The notes beneath the pieces are model-generated. The model was given only the letters and a program-made list of their open reading frames with translations. It made no database searches and had not been told where the DNA came from. Below, piece by piece: positions 43,542 through 53,460 of a DNA stretch of 64,000 nt (its first letter is position 1; each line of letters starts with the position of its first letter). This DNA comes from Roseobacter fucihabitans (GTDB taxonomy: Bacteria > Pseudomonadota > Alphaproteobacteria > Rhodobacterales > Rhodobacteraceae). The translations under genes were made by a program, and so were the position numbers. The DNA is taken from contig NZ_CP143423.1 in NCBI RefSeq assembly GCF_014337925.2, forward strand, positions 1,270,501-1,334,500. Direction: 5' to 3'.

Positions 43542-44831
43542 TCATTGTGAAAACCCCAAGAGGCGTGGCAGAAACATGGTGATATCCGGCACGACAATCA
43601 GTACGAACAACAACGCGAACAGCGCGACGAGATAGGGCAACATCGCCAGCGCGACTTTCTCAAGTCGGACCTTGGCAATTGCGCCCGCGGTGAAGAACGC
43701 CACGCCAACGGGGGGTGTCACCGAGCCGATCAGAAAGCCGACGACGACAACCAAAGCGGCCTGCACATCGGCATATCCGGCCTTGACCATCACATCGACC
43801 AGCACCGGTCCCACCACGATGATGTTGGCCGCCGAGTCCATGACCATGCCCAGCAAGCAGATGAACAGCACCAGAACCAGCGCGAATAACAGCGGGTTGT
43901 AGGTATATCCCAGCAGCCATTCCTCAAGCTCGCCAATGGCACCAAGCGAGGTCAACAGCCAGCTGAACGGGCCAGAGGCCGCGATGATGATGAACACCAT
44001 GGCCGAATTGCGAAAGGCGCGCACAAAGGCGCCTTTGCAATTGTCCCAAGTGATCGTGCGGTAAACAAACAGCCCGACAAAAAGGGCGATGGTGGCGGTC
44101 AGCGCACCGGCCTCCACCACGCCTGCGATGCCAAATACGACGGACCCGACAAGCACGATGGGAATGAGCAACGCGAAGGAGGATTTATAGCCGACAACGG
44201 CGAGCGCCTTGAGGCTGAACGGTTCTTCGCTGCGCTCAAAGTTGTGCTTGCGTGCAATGATGTTGTTGATGATCATCAACAAAAGACCGATCAGCAGGCC
44301 GGGTATAATGCCGCCCGCAAACAACGCGCCCACCGAAATTCCGCCCGCATTGGCCAGCACGATCATCATGATGGAGGGTGGGATGATACCACCAATGGTG
44401 GAGCTGACAGCGGTGATGGCGGCGGCAAAGGCGGGCGGGTATCCGGCCTTTTTCATCGAGGGGATCATCAGTGACCCGACCGTTGCCGTGTCCGCCACGA
44501 CCGACCCGTTCATGCCTGCAAAGAACATCGAGACAAGCACATTGGCCTGCGCCATGGACCCGCGCATCCGGCCAATCAGCCGCTTGCTGAGTTCGACCAG
44601 ACGGTCGGTGATGGTCGCGCTGGTCATCAACTCGCCCGTCAGCATGAAGAATGGAATGGCGGTCAAGGGCACCGAGTCGATGGCGCTGAACATCTGGGAA
44701 GGGATCAGGATCATCGGTGCAGCATCGGTGATCAGGATATAGACCACAGGGATCAGGATCATGGTGAACCCGACAGGTGCGCCCAACATGATGAGCAGCA
44801 CCAGAATGATCAAAAGCGCGACGCTTTCCAT
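43542..44831 (-). CDS. TRAP transporter large permease, DctM type (second system)
   Basis: A 429-residue DctM protein. The ATG at 44831 is used (AGGA upstream); a TTG three codons earlier is the alternative. About 12 hydrophobic segments; FFAGMNGSVVADTATVGSLMIPSMKKAGYPPAFAAAITA and FLIGSVTPPVGVAFFTAGAIAKVRLEKV are the family signatures. It carries out transport for the DctP protein upstream, from which it is separated by a hairpin-bearing gap (44885-44913). Confidence 0.93.
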   Translation of the reverse strand: MESVALLIILVLLIMLGAPVGFTMILIPVVYILITDAAPMILIPSQMFSAIDSVPLTAIPFFMLTGELMTSATITDRLVELSKRLIGRMRGSMAQANVLVSMFFAGMNGSVVADTATVGSLMIPSMKKAGYPPAFAAAITAVSSTIGGIIPPSIMMIVLANAGGISVGALFAGGIIPGLLIGLLLMIINNIIARKHNFERSEEPFSLKALAVVGYKSSFALLIPIVLVGSVVFGIAGVVEAGALTATIALFVGLFVYRTITWDNCKGAFVRAFRNSAMVFIIIAASGPFSWLLTSLGAIGELEEWLLGYTYNPLLFALVLVLFICLLGMVMDSAANIIVVGPVLVDVMVKAGYADVQAALVVVVGFLIGSVTPPVGVAFFTAGAIAKVRLEKVALAMLPYLVALFALLFVLIVVPDITMFLPRLLGFSQ

Positions 44832-44881
44832 GCAGGACAATCCTATTTGGTGGTGTGATCCAAAAGATCAGTTGATGTGAC

Positions 44882-44913
44882 AAAAGGTGGCGCGGGACAG
44901 AACCGCACCACCT
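44882..44913 (-). promoter_or_regulatory. Intercistronic hairpin after the second dctP
   Basis: On the minus strand an 11-bp stem with one T-G pair (AGGTGGTGCGG/CCGCGCCACCT), a 7-base loop and then TTTTG, 22 bases after the binding-protein stop. It probably attenuates read-through and keeps the dctP message more abundant. Confidence 0.65.
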
Positions 44914-44934
44914 GAGTTTTTAAGCGTCAAAGGC

Positions 44935-45975
44935 TTAGAGCGCGCCTGCTTCTTCCAACTGCGCGATGAAGCTGGTCATGCCCTGTTCTTCCAGAACCCG
45001 GCGGGCGGTTGCGGGATCAAAGCTGCCCTTGGCATTCAGCCATGCATCGATTGCCCCCGCGCGCCACAGCGTCATTTCCTCATCGCTGGGAACGTACCAT
45101 TCTGTGATGGAGGCTTTGATTTCCGCCTCGCCTGCTTCAACCCATGCGCGGTCAAGCTCTTGCACTTTCTGGCCAAAGGCTTCGGCTGCGGTGTGGAGCC
45201 ATTCGCGTTCCTGCTCGCTTAGCGCATCATATTGGCGCTTGTCGATGGACAGTTGGTTGCCGGACCAGGAGCCGCCGATTTCGGTGAAATACTTGGCAAC
45301 TTCATGCAGCTTGGCAACGTGCTGCCAAGGGGTTGCAACATATTGACCGGAAACCACACCGGTTTGCAGGCCCTGATACAGTTGCGACCAGTCATAAGGC
45401 ACCGGCACCGCACCCCAGTTTTTGACCAGGGTATATTCAATCGGGCTCTTGGTGACGCGCCATTTGATGCCTTTCATGTCATCGGGGACGTGAACGGGAC
45501 CATGCGCATTGCCAAGCTGGCGGAAACCACCGCTGGAATAGACCGTCAGGCAGACGTGGCCTGCTTCTTCGGCGGCGATGTCGCATTGCTGTTTTGCCAG
45601 CCATTCCGACGAGATCCGGTCCGCGTCTTCGATGCTTTTGAAGATATAGGGCAGATCAAAAATCGCCAAAGCTGTGCCAAAATTGCCGAAATTCGCCGTT
45701 GAGCTGGTCCAGAGCGCCAGAAGGCCCTGATTGGCCTGTTCGCCGCAGGATTGTTCTGAACACAGGGACCTGCGGTAATGGGGTTCAATTTTCAGCTGGC
45801 CGCCTGACACCTCTTCCAGAGTTGGAATAAGCGCCTGATCAATGGCATCACCGATTGGCATCCCCAAAAAGCCAACAGTTCCCAACTTCAGGACTTTTTC
45901 GGCCATGGCCGTTTGCGCCATGAGCGCGGTTGCCGATGCCAGGCACAGAACCTTGCATATGGATTTTATCCGCAT
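44935..45975 (-). CDS. TRAP transporter substrate-binding protein, DctP type (second system)
   Basis: A 346-residue protein. The ATG at 45975 (MRIKSICKVLCLASATALMAQTAMA, a signal peptide) has GGGAGA eight bases upstream and is preferred to 45990. The DctP domain follows: IKWRVTKSPIEYTLVKNWGAVPVPYDWSQLYQGLQTGVVSGQYV contains the arginine strand that binds a carboxylate. Two cysteines close together (SLCSEQSCGEQ) may form a disulphide. Ligand unknown. Divergent from the MocR-type regulator, with about 165 bases between. Confidence 0.92.
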   Translation of the reverse strand: MRIKSICKVLCLASATALMAQTAMAEKVLKLGTVGFLGMPIGDAIDQALIPTLEEVSGGQLKIEPHYRRSLCSEQSCGEQANQGLLALWTSSTANFGNFGTALAIFDLPYIFKSIEDADRISSEWLAKQQCDIAAEEAGHVCLTVYSSGGFRQLGNAHGPVHVPDDMKGIKWRVTKSPIEYTLVKNWGAVPVPYDWSQLYQGLQTGVVSGQYVATPWQHVAKLHEVAKYFTEIGGSWSGNQLSIDKRQYDALSEQEREWLHTAAEAFGQKVQELDRAWVEAGEAEIKASITEWYVPSDEEMTLWRAGAIDAWLNAKGSFDPATARRVLEEQGMTSFIAQLEEAGAL

Positions 45976-46140
45976 TTTTTTGTCTCCCATAAAACTCTAT
46001 TTTCTTGACCGCATCTTTCACGGCGCCCTTGTCCAAAGAAAGTGACAGATCGCTCGAATGAAGGGGACAGATCGGATTGGACCTGACACTATTGCCCCGA
46101 TCAGAATAGATTTTCGGATCATTGCATAAGGAGACCTTGG

Positions 46141-47607
46141 GTGAGTTCCACGACGCCTAGATTTTTGAAACTGCCCGAAAAATCCAGCCTCAGCCTGCGC
46201 GATCAAATCTGTGAAGTGGTCAGCGCGGCGATCATGTCAGATGCGCTGGCCCCTGACCGCCCCCTGCCGTCATGTCGGGAGTTGGCAGAACAGTTCGGGG
46301 TCTCACGAAACACCGTTTTTGCAGCCTATAACCGATTGGTTGATCTGGAATTCCTGGTGTCGCGCAACCGGTCGGGTTATTTTGTGAACCCGCAGATGGC
46401 GGCTTCACAAAACGCGCAGAGCGAAAACGAGGCCCTCAAACCGGGTCCGCAGCCTTGCCCCGTCAGCTTTCCACCCAACAACCTGATGCCTGTGCTCAAC
46501 CCGCTGGATTGGAACGCATACCCCTATCCGTTCATCTATAATCAGATCGACCCCGATTTGTTCCCGGTTGATGGCTGGCGCGAATGCACGCGCCAGGCCC
46601 TGGGGCGCAAGACGATGCCCGTCTGGGCCAGCGATTCCGTCGAAAGCGACAGCCCGCAACTGATCCAGCAACTACGCCAGCGATTGCTGAACATCCGCGG
46701 GATTTATGCCGAGGAAGACGAAATCCTGATCACGCTTGGCTCGCAAAACGCACTCTTCATTCTGGGCTCGATCTTTGCGCATACGGGCAAACCAGTGGCT
46801 CTTGAGGACCCCGGATTTTTTGGCGCACGCAATGCATTCCGCATGGCCGGAAGCGAGTTGGTGGGCGTGCCCATTGACAGCGACGGTCTGATCCCTGCGG
46901 CGCTCCCGCCTGAGTGTCAGTTGGTCTTTACCACGCCCAGCCACCAATTTCCGACGATGGTCACGATGAGCGAAAAGCGCCGTCGTGAATTGCTGGCCGC
47001 TGCGGATGAAAAGGACTTTCTGATCATCGAGGACGACTACGAAGCCGAGATGAACTATGTCGCGAAATCCTCGCCTTCAATGAAGTCGATGGATGAGACG
47101 GGACGTGTGATCTATGTGGGAAGCCTGTCAAAAACGATATCACCGGGCATTCGGCTTGGGTTCATCGTGGCGCACCGTGACATCATCAAAGAGGCGCGTG
47201 TCGCCCGTGGCGTGATGATGCGCCATCCGCCAACCATTGTGCAGGAAATTGTCGCGCTGTTTTTTCAACTGGGCCATTATGATGCCCATCTGCGCAATAT
47301 CGAGCGGCGCTATAAAACCCGCTGGCACGCGATGGATGCGGCCCTGACGAAACATTTGGGGATGTTGACGCGCACCGCTTCCGAAGGGGGGACGTCCTTT
47401 TGGCTGACCGCGCCGAAAGGGTTTGATGGTGCCGAGCTTGCAGCGCGGCTTGAGCGTAAAGGCGTGCTGATTGACAGAGGGCGCGATTATTATCTGAACT
47501 ATGACAACAACCGCAGTTTCAGGCTTGGGTTTGCCTATGTTCCGGTCTGTGACCTTGAAGACGGGGTGAGGATTATCGCCGATGAGGTCACAGCTTTGAT
47601 GGGCTGA
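46141..47607 (+). CDS. MocR-type regulator (GntR winged helix fused to PLP aminotransferase domain)
   Basis: A 488-residue protein starting at GTG 46141. Residues about 15-85 are a GntR winged helix (LPSCRELAEQFGVSRNTVFAAYNRLVDLEFLVSRNRSGYFV). Residues about 120-488 are a fold-type I aminotransferase with IIEDDYEAEMNY and the PLP-lysine motif YVGSLSKTISPGIRLGF. These proteins use PLP or an amino compound as the sensed ligand. Divergent from the second TRAP operon and directly upstream of the epoxide hydrolase/aldehyde dehydrogenase genes, so it is likely to control one or both. Confidence 0.92.
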   Translation: MSSTTPRFLKLPEKSSLSLRDQICEVVSAAIMSDALAPDRPLPSCRELAEQFGVSRNTVFAAYNRLVDLEFLVSRNRSGYFVNPQMAASQNAQSENEALKPGPQPCPVSFPPNNLMPVLNPLDWNAYPYPFIYNQIDPDLFPVDGWRECTRQALGRKTMPVWASDSVESDSPQLIQQLRQRLLNIRGIYAEEDEILITLGSQNALFILGSIFAHTGKPVALEDPGFFGARNAFRMAGSELVGVPIDSDGLIPAALPPECQLVFTTPSHQFPTMVTMSEKRRRELLAAADEKDFLIIEDDYEAEMNYVAKSSPSMKSMDETGRVIYVGSLSKTISPGIRLGFIVAHRDIIKEARVARGVMMRHPPTIVQEIVALFFQLGHYDAHLRNIERRYKTRWHAMDAALTKHLGMLTRTASEGGTSFWLTAPKGFDGAELAARLERKGVLIDRGRDYYLNYDNNRSFRLGFAYVPVCDLEDGVRIIADEVTALMG

Positions 47608-47751
47608 TTGCGGGTGGCGGAAATTGAACTGTCCCCTCGAAACCGCGCACCTGTCTCTCCCCGCAAGCGTCATTTCCCAGTTAACTAAGCAGGTAGAACG
47701 CTGCTGCTTTGCCACTCCATTGTGGGCAAAACAAGTCAAGGAAATGATGCT

Positions 47752-48924
47752 TTGAAAGACCGTCTTAAATGCGATCCGGCTGTGAAACCCTTTCAGTTTC
47801 ACGTCTCTGACGATGCCTTGCAGGACATTCTTGCACGCGTCAAAACCTATCCCTGGCATGAAATGCCCGACGATGGTGGCTGGGACTACGGCACCAACAT
47901 GGGCTACCTCAAAGAGCTCTGCGCCTATTGGGTCGACGGGTTTGACTGGCGCGCGCAAGAGGCCAAAATCAACAGTTTCTCGCAGTTTACCGCGCCCGTT
48001 GACGGCATCGACATGCACTTTATCTGCGAACAAGGCAGCGGCCCCGACCCGATGCCCCTGATGATCAGCCACGGCTGGCCCGGCTCAGTGGCTGAGTTTT
48101 ACGAGCTGATTGAACCGCTGGCCCATCCCGAACGCTTTGGCGGCAATGTCGCGGATGCCTTCACCGTCATAGCACCTTCCCTGCCGGGTTTCGCATTTTC
48201 AGGCCGACCCCCACGCCCTTACGGCCCGCGCAAGATGGCGGGCGTTCTCAATTCCCTGATGAGCGACACCTTGGGCTTTGACAGCTATCTCGCCCAAGGC
48301 GGTGACTGGGGCGGTGCGATCTGTTCGTGGCTCGGGTTTGACCACGCGCCGGCCTGCAGCGCGATCCACATCAACGTGCTGACGATGCGCCATCCGGGTG
48401 GCCCGCAAACCCCCGAAGAGATCGCATGGGATGCGCAGTTTGAACGCGATCAGATCATGCAAAACGGCTATCGTACGCAGCAGGCCACCCGACCCCAGAC
48501 GCTGAGCTACGCAATGATGGACAGCCCAGTGGGCATCGCGGCATGGCTTGTGGAGAAGTTCCACGATTGGTCCGACGTGCCGGTGGGTGGCATTGAACAG
48601 GCCCACAGCAAAGACGAATTGCTGACCAATATCATGATCTACATCACCACGGGCACGTTCAACACGGCCTCGTGGATCTATTACGGCAGACGCGAAGAAG
48701 GCGGGCGTATCCTGTCGCCGACAGGCGCGCGCGTCGAGGTGCCAACGGGTTGCGCGGTGTTTCCCGCTGAAATGCTGCGCTGGCCGCCGCGCTCTTATGC
48801 GGAACGTATCTACAATATCCAGCACTGGTCCGAGATGCCACGCGGCGGTCATTTTGCCGCGATGGAAGAGCCACAGATGTTGCTGGAAGACATTCGAACA
48901 TTCGCGCGCAGATTGCGCCGCTAA
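47752..48924 (+). CDS. Epoxide hydrolase (EHN N-terminus, alpha/beta fold)
   Basis: A 390-residue enzyme. I choose TTG 47752 (AAGGA upstream) over GTG 47722. Residues about 1-105 are the EHN domain (FHVSDDALQDILARVKTYPWHEMPDDGGWDYG). The alpha/beta core has the oxyanion motif SHGWPGS, the nucleophile D185 in GGDWGG, a tyrosine pair near YYGRRE and catalytic H367 in GGHFAAMEEP. Likely opens an epoxide to a diol. Together with the next gene, an aldehyde dehydrogenase 17 bases away, it suggests a small oxidative pathway of unknown substrate. Confidence 0.87.
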   Translation: MKDRLKCDPAVKPFQFHVSDDALQDILARVKTYPWHEMPDDGGWDYGTNMGYLKELCAYWVDGFDWRAQEAKINSFSQFTAPVDGIDMHFICEQGSGPDPMPLMISHGWPGSVAEFYELIEPLAHPERFGGNVADAFTVIAPSLPGFAFSGRPPRPYGPRKMAGVLNSLMSDTLGFDSYLAQGGDWGGAICSWLGFDHAPACSAIHINVLTMRHPGGPQTPEEIAWDAQFERDQIMQNGYRTQQATRPQTLSYAMMDSPVGIAAWLVEKFHDWSDVPVGGIEQAHSKDELLTNIMIYITTGTFNTASWIYYGRREEGGRILSPTGARVEVPTGCAVFPAEMLRWPPRSYAERIYNIQHWSEMPRGGHFAAMEEPQMLLEDIRTFARRLRR

Positions 48925-48941
48925 CCTGATGGAGCCCCCTT

Positions 48942-50435
48942 ATGACCCTCACGCACGCCGAATACAGCCAGATTGGCGCCAAAATTTCTCCAAATGGGCA
49001 AGCCTTTATTGATGGCGCGTTTTGCGATGCCGCAGATGGGACAACCTTTGAAACGACAAACCCTGCCACGGGCGATGTTCTGGCGCGTGTCGCGCATTGC
49101 AAGGCCGCGGATGTGGACCGCGCCGTCAAAGCGGCCCGGCGTGTGTTCAACGATGGCACCTGGTCACGCGCGGAGCCGGAGCACCGCAAGGAGGTTTTGC
49201 TGAAAGTCGCGGCCCTTGTGCGCGAACACGCCCATGAATTGGCCGTGCTGGAAAGCCTTGATACCGGTAAAACGATCAACGATTGTATGGATGAAATCGG
49301 CGGCGACGTGCCTAATTTCTTTCAGTGGTACGGCGAGTTGGCCGATAAGACCTTTGGCAAAATCGCCCCCACCGGCCCCGGTGCACTCGCGCTGATCACC
49401 AAGGAACCCGCAGGTATTGCAGGTGCGGTCCTGCCATGGAATTTCCCGCTGGTGATGGCCGCATGGAAAATCGCACCCTCCCTTGCTGTTGGCTGTTCCG
49501 CCATCATCAAACCTGCGGAACAAACGCCGCTGAGCGTCATACGCCTTGCCGAACTGATGCAAGAGGCTGGCGTTCCGGACGGTGTGATTAACATCCTCCC
49601 CGGTTATGGCGAAACCGCAGGCCAGGCCATCGGTCTGCACAATGACATTGATACGGTCTCTTTTACCGGCTCCACGGAAGTGGGCCGAATGTTCATGCGC
49701 TATTCCGGGGACAGTAACCTCAAGGGTGTCGGGCTGGAAATGGGCGGCAAAAGCCCGTTTATCGTCTTGGATGACGCCGTGCTTGATGATGATTTGATCG
49801 AACATGCCGCGATGTCGGCGTTCTGGAACGGAGGCCAGAATTGTTCTGCCAACATGCGCCAGCTGGTTGCAGCCCCTTTGGTTGAAGAATTCACGGGCCG
49901 TATCATCGAGCGGGTCAAGGCCTTCAAGCTGGGTGATCCGTTGGACCCTGCGACCGACATCGGCTCAATGATCACGAAGGATCACAAGAGCATGGTGATG
50001 GAATACATCCAGTCCGGCGTGGATGAGGGCGCAAAGATGGTGACGGGCGGGGGCAGCGATCTGCCGGGGTATTTCATCGAGCCTACCGTCTTTCAGAACG
50101 TAACCCCGAGCATGAAAATCGCGCGCGAAGAGATTTTCGGCCCGGTGCTTGGGATCATGCCATTCGAGACCGCAGAGCAGGCCTTGGCCGTTGCCAGTGA
50201 TACCGAATACGGGTTGCATGCCTCTGTTTTTACGCAAGATATTGACAAGGCCATTCACATGGCGCGCGCATTACCCTGCGGCACAGTTTCTGTGAATGGC
50301 TTCTCCGAGGGGGATATCAAAACGCCGTTTGGTGGCTATAAGCAATCTGGATCGCTTGCCCGCGATAATGGTACGGAAGCGCTGGAGCAGTATCTCCAGA
50401 CGAAAACGATCTGGATACAAACAAAACCCGGATGA
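48942..50435 (+). CDS. NAD-dependent aldehyde dehydrogenase (PuuC-like)
   Basis: A 497-residue enzyme of normal length. The catalytic Glu266 is in LEMGGKSPF and the nucleophile C301 in GGQNCSANMR; SFTGSTEVGRMF is the NAD-binding strand. The overall style (INDCMDEIGGDVPNFFQWYGELADKTFGKIAPT) resembles gamma-glutamyl-gamma-aminobutyraldehyde dehydrogenases and related betaine-type enzymes. Polyamine use is possible; the link to the neighbouring MocR regulator and TRAP system is by position only. Co-transcribed with the epoxide hydrolase gene. Confidence 0.92.
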   Translation: MTLTHAEYSQIGAKISPNGQAFIDGAFCDAADGTTFETTNPATGDVLARVAHCKAADVDRAVKAARRVFNDGTWSRAEPEHRKEVLLKVAALVREHAHELAVLESLDTGKTINDCMDEIGGDVPNFFQWYGELADKTFGKIAPTGPGALALITKEPAGIAGAVLPWNFPLVMAAWKIAPSLAVGCSAIIKPAEQTPLSVIRLAELMQEAGVPDGVINILPGYGETAGQAIGLHNDIDTVSFTGSTEVGRMFMRYSGDSNLKGVGLEMGGKSPFIVLDDAVLDDDLIEHAAMSAFWNGGQNCSANMRQLVAAPLVEEFTGRIIERVKAFKLGDPLDPATDIGSMITKDHKSMVMEYIQSGVDEGAKMVTGGGSDLPGYFIEPTVFQNVTPSMKIAREEIFGPVLGIMPFETAEQALAVASDTEYGLHASVFTQDIDKAIHMARALPCGTVSVNGFSEGDIKTPFGGYKQSGSLARDNGTEALEQYLQTKTIWIQTKPG

Positions 50436-50799
50436 TCCAGTTGGTTTACCGCTTCAGTCTCCGACCAAACTGGCGCGGTCTCGTTGGACGGTTCATATTG
50501 CAAGTGTTCGGCCAGACGAAGACCCAAAGAAGGTTCGCAGCGTTGCACAATTGAACGCAAAGTTCGGCCCTTTGGGGGCTTATCCTGGGCGGTTTTGCGA
50601 TGTGGTTTCAGGCGATTTCAGAATTTCGTTGTTTAGCACATTGAAGCGCATAAATTCTTATAACCCCGCCCAGGTCAGGTTGGTGTTGAAAACCGCCTTG
50701 GTCCGTGATCGACAGTGGCGGTTGGTATCGGCCGGTGAGCATTGATGAATTTGGTGTGTTCCCGGCCATGTCATAGGATCCATTGTTCCGCGAAAGGTT
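50436..50799. other. Intergenic region between convergent genes
   Basis: About 360 bases between the aldehyde dehydrogenase and the hydroxyacid oxidase. Short frames only, with no supported gene and no clear terminator. Confidence 0.4.
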
Positions 50800-51951
50800 C
50801 TACCGGAATGTGCTGAGTTCCGAAGGGCCGACATCCTCGAAAGATGGCACACCGAGTTGACCCAAAGCGCGGATCAATTCCAGTTGTAAAATCTCAAAAG
50901 CGCGCTCGGCTCCGGCTTGCCCGCCTGCACCCACGCCATATGCAAAAGCCCGACCGGAAAACGCAAAATCTGCGCCGAGCGCTTTGGCCCGCACTATATC
51001 CGCACCACGGCGAATGCCGCTGTCGAGAATGATTTTCATACGTCCAGCGACGGCGTCGGCAATGGTTGGAAGCGCTTGGATGGTGGATGGCCCGAAGGCA
51101 ACCTGCCGTCCGCCATGGTTTGACACAACGATGCCGTCACAGCCCAGTTGCACGCATTTTTCGGCGTCTTGCGGATGCAAGATGCCCTTGACCAACAGCT
51201 TGCCTTTCCACCGTGCGCGCAGGGCTTTCAAGTCATCCCACGTGAAACCCGGCGTGATCAGAGTCTTCTGGACGTCGGCATAGGACGTGGCGCTTTGCAA
51301 AAGGTCGGCATAGTTGGCCACATTGGGGATGCCATGGCGCAAACTCGTCAGCGCCCAACGCGGCTTGGCCATGCATTGCAGCACAACTTCGGGCGTGAAG
51401 CGGAAGGGCACAGCGAGCTGGTTGCGGATGTCGCGGTCGCGTTTGCCTGCGGCGGGCACATCGGCGGTGACCATGAGTGTGGTGTAACCCGCTGCCTCGG
51501 CGCGCGCGATCAAGCCTTCGGACACGTCTGCATCGCTTGAGACATAGAGCTGGAACCAGCCGTTCCCGTTTGCGGCCTCGGCCAATTGTTCCAGCGTGGT
51601 GGAGGCGGCGGAGCTGGCGACGTAAGGGATATTCCGCGCCTTGCACAGCTTTGCCAGCGTCAGGTCGGCACCGGGCCAGAAGGCGTTGAGCATGCCGATT
51701 GGTGCCATGCCAAAAGGCGCATCAAAGGTTCGCCCGAACAGCGTGGTCTCGATGTCGATCTGTGAGACATCCATCATATAGCGCGGCGTAAGCTCGACCT
51801 CTTCAAAAGCTTCGCTGTTGCGGCGCAGATTGCGTTCATTTTCCGCGCCGCCATCGACCAGATCGAAGGCGAAACGTGGAATCCGCCGTTTGGCCCGAAG
51901 TCGCAGATCGTTAATCGAAGCGGCGCGCTCCAATCCCATCAGATTGACCAT
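50800..51951 (-). CDS. FMN-dependent alpha-hydroxyacid oxidase/dehydrogenase
   Basis: A 383-residue protein of the L-lactate/glycolate oxidase and mandelate dehydrogenase family. FMN-barrel motifs: PFGMAPIGMLN near residue 80, GWFQLYVSSDADVSEGLI near 130, the catalytic-histidine motif VVSNHGGRQ and ILDSGIRRGADIVRAKALGADFAFSGRAF near the end. Start at 51951 overlaps the upstream SDR gene by 13 bases; an ATG at 51939 (TGATG overlap) is an alternative. Last gene of a minus-strand catabolic operon. Oxidises a 2-hydroxyacid, probably a sugar-derived one. Confidence 0.9.
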   Translation of the reverse strand: MVNLMGLERAASINDLRLRAKRRIPRFAFDLVDGGAENERNLRRNSEAFEEVELTPRYMMDVSQIDIETTLFGRTFDAPFGMAPIGMLNAFWPGADLTLAKLCKARNIPYVASSAASTTLEQLAEAANGNGWFQLYVSSDADVSEGLIARAEAAGYTTLMVTADVPAAGKRDRDIRNQLAVPFRFTPEVVLQCMAKPRWALTSLRHGIPNVANYADLLQSATSYADVQKTLITPGFTWDDLKALRARWKGKLLVKGILHPQDAEKCVQLGCDGIVVSNHGGRQVAFGPSTIQALPTIADAVAGRMKIILDSGIRRGADIVRAKALGADFAFSGRAFAYGVGAGGQAGAERAFEILQLELIRALGQLGVPSFEDVGPSELSTFR

Positions 51952-52682
51952 CCGCCATCGACAGCAAAGGCCTGACCCGTGGTAAAGGCCGACAGGTCCC
52001 CTGCGAGGTAGCAGACCATGTCTGCGATTTCCTCTGGCTGGCCGAGCCGACCCATGGGCTGGCGTTCCTTGAATGCGGCAAGCGCTTTGTCAAAATCGCC
52101 CGTTGCAGCTAGCCGCTCATTCAGGGAAGGGCTTTGCACTGTTCCGGGGCAGATCGCGTTGCAGCGGATGCCATCCTTGACGAAATCCGCTGCGATGGCC
52201 TTGGTCATGCCGATGATCGCCGCTTTCGACGCGCCATAAGCAAAGCGGCGCGGCGCGCCCTTTTCGCTGGACACGATGGACGCGATATTGATGATGGATC
52301 CGGATCCGCCGTCGAGCATCCCCGGTAGCACGGCCTTGGTAATGCGGTACGTCGCCTTTGCGTTCAGGTCAAAGGCGCGGTCCCAATCGGCACTGTCGCA
52401 GTCCAAGATTGTCCCGTCATGCACCCATCCGGCGCAGTTTAGCAGGATTTGCACGGGCGCAACTGAGGCGACAAGCGCGGTGACCGCCGCATCATCCAGC
52501 ACGTCCAGCGGATAGCCGGTTACATTGGACGATGTTTGCGCCAGGGCCTCCACAGCCGCGCCGTCGATATCGGTGGCAATCACCTGCGCCCCGCGTGCGG
52601 CCAATGCCTCTGCGCTGGCGCGGCCAATGCCGTTTGCCGCTGCTGTAACCAGCGCGGTTTTGCCTTTAAGTGTTTGTTCCAT
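51939..52682 (-). CDS. SDR-family dehydrogenase, 2-keto-3-deoxy-fuconate/hydroxybutyrate dehydrogenase-like
   Basis: A 247-residue short-chain dehydrogenase. NAD(P) motif TAAANGIG (a TGxxxGxG variant with Ala), active-site Tyr/Lys in YGASKAAIIGMTKAIAAD, and the C-terminal GQAFAVDGGWSI. The style resembles DHRS6/2-keto-3-deoxy-L-fuconate dehydrogenases. Overlaps the hydroxyacid oxidase gene. Catalyses NAD(P)-linked oxidation of a hydroxyl on a sugar acid or similar compound; the exact substrate is unknown. Confidence 0.88.
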   Translation of the reverse strand: MEQTLKGKTALVTAAANGIGRASAEALAARGAQVIATDIDGAAVEALAQTSSNVTGYPLDVLDDAAVTALVASVAPVQILLNCAGWVHDGTILDCDSADWDRAFDLNAKATYRITKAVLPGMLDGGSGSIINIASIVSSEKGAPRRFAYGASKAAIIGMTKAIAADFVKDGIRCNAICPGTVQSPSLNERLAATGDFDKALAAFKERQPMGRLGQPEEIADMVCYLAGDLSAFTTGQAFAVDGGWSI

Positions 52683-52692
52683 TTATCCTCTC

Positions 52693-53457
52693 TTAGCGCG
52701 CGAGCCAGCCGCCATCGACGGTGAGCACGCTTCCGTGGCAATAATTGGCGGCGTCTGAGGCCAGAAAAACGGCAGCGCCTGCGATCTCTGATGGGTCCGC
52801 AAAGCGTCCGGCGGGGATGCGTTCCAGAAGCGCTTTGGATCGCTCTGGATCATTCCTTAACGCCTGCGTGTTGTCCGTCGCAGTATAGCCGGGTGCGATG
52901 CTGTTCACATTGACCCCATACTGTGCCCATTCGTTGCACAAAGCTTTCGTCAGACCGATTACAGCGTGTTTGCTGGCGGCATAGGCCGGCACGCGCAGCC
53001 CGCCTTGCGAGCCGAGCACGGATGACACGATCACGATCTTGCCCGACCCTTGCGCGATCATGCGCTTGCCTGCCGCCTGCGACAGCAGCCAGACCGAGTC
53101 GAGATTGACCGACAGCACGCGACGCCAGTCTGCAAGCGGCATGTCTGTGCTGTCCTCGCGGTGAATGATCCCGGCGTTATTGACTAAAATATCCAGCCCG
53201 CCGAGGGCATCGGAGGCAAAGCGCACCACATTCTCGGCGGCTTCTTGATCCATACCGTTGAAATCGGCTTTGACAGCCGCGCCCTTGACAGACATGGCTT
53301 CGATCTTGGCCAGCGTGTCTTCGGGCGCGTGGCTGCGATAGGTCAGCGCCACATCGGCCCCGGCGGCGGCAAGGCCGAGGGCTATGCCCTCGCCGATGCC
53401 AGTTGCGCCGCCGGTTACCAAGGCCTTGCGACCCGTCAGATCAAATGGATTGCTCAT
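52693..53457 (-). CDS. SDR-family dehydrogenase, gluconate 5-/KduD-type
   Basis: A 254-residue SDR: TGGATGIGEGIALG (cofactor loop), NNAGIIHRED, active-site YAASKHAVIGLTKALCNEW, and GSVLTVDGGWLAR. The N-terminus MSNPFDLTGRKALVTGG is like 2-deoxy-D-gluconate 3-dehydrogenases and KduD. It starts four bases after the M24 stop and ends ten bases before the next SDR gene, in the same operon. Confidence 0.88.
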   Translation of the reverse strand: MSNPFDLTGRKALVTGGATGIGEGIALGLAAAGADVALTYRSHAPEDTLAKIEAMSVKGAAVKADFNGMDQEAAENVVRFASDALGGLDILVNNAGIIHREDSTDMPLADWRRVLSVNLDSVWLLSQAAGKRMIAQGSGKIVIVSSVLGSQGGLRVPAYAASKHAVIGLTKALCNEWAQYGVNVNSIAPGYTATDNTQALRNDPERSKALLERIPAGRFADPSEIAGAAVFLASDAANYCHGSVLTVDGGWLAR

Positions 53458-53460
53458 CGC

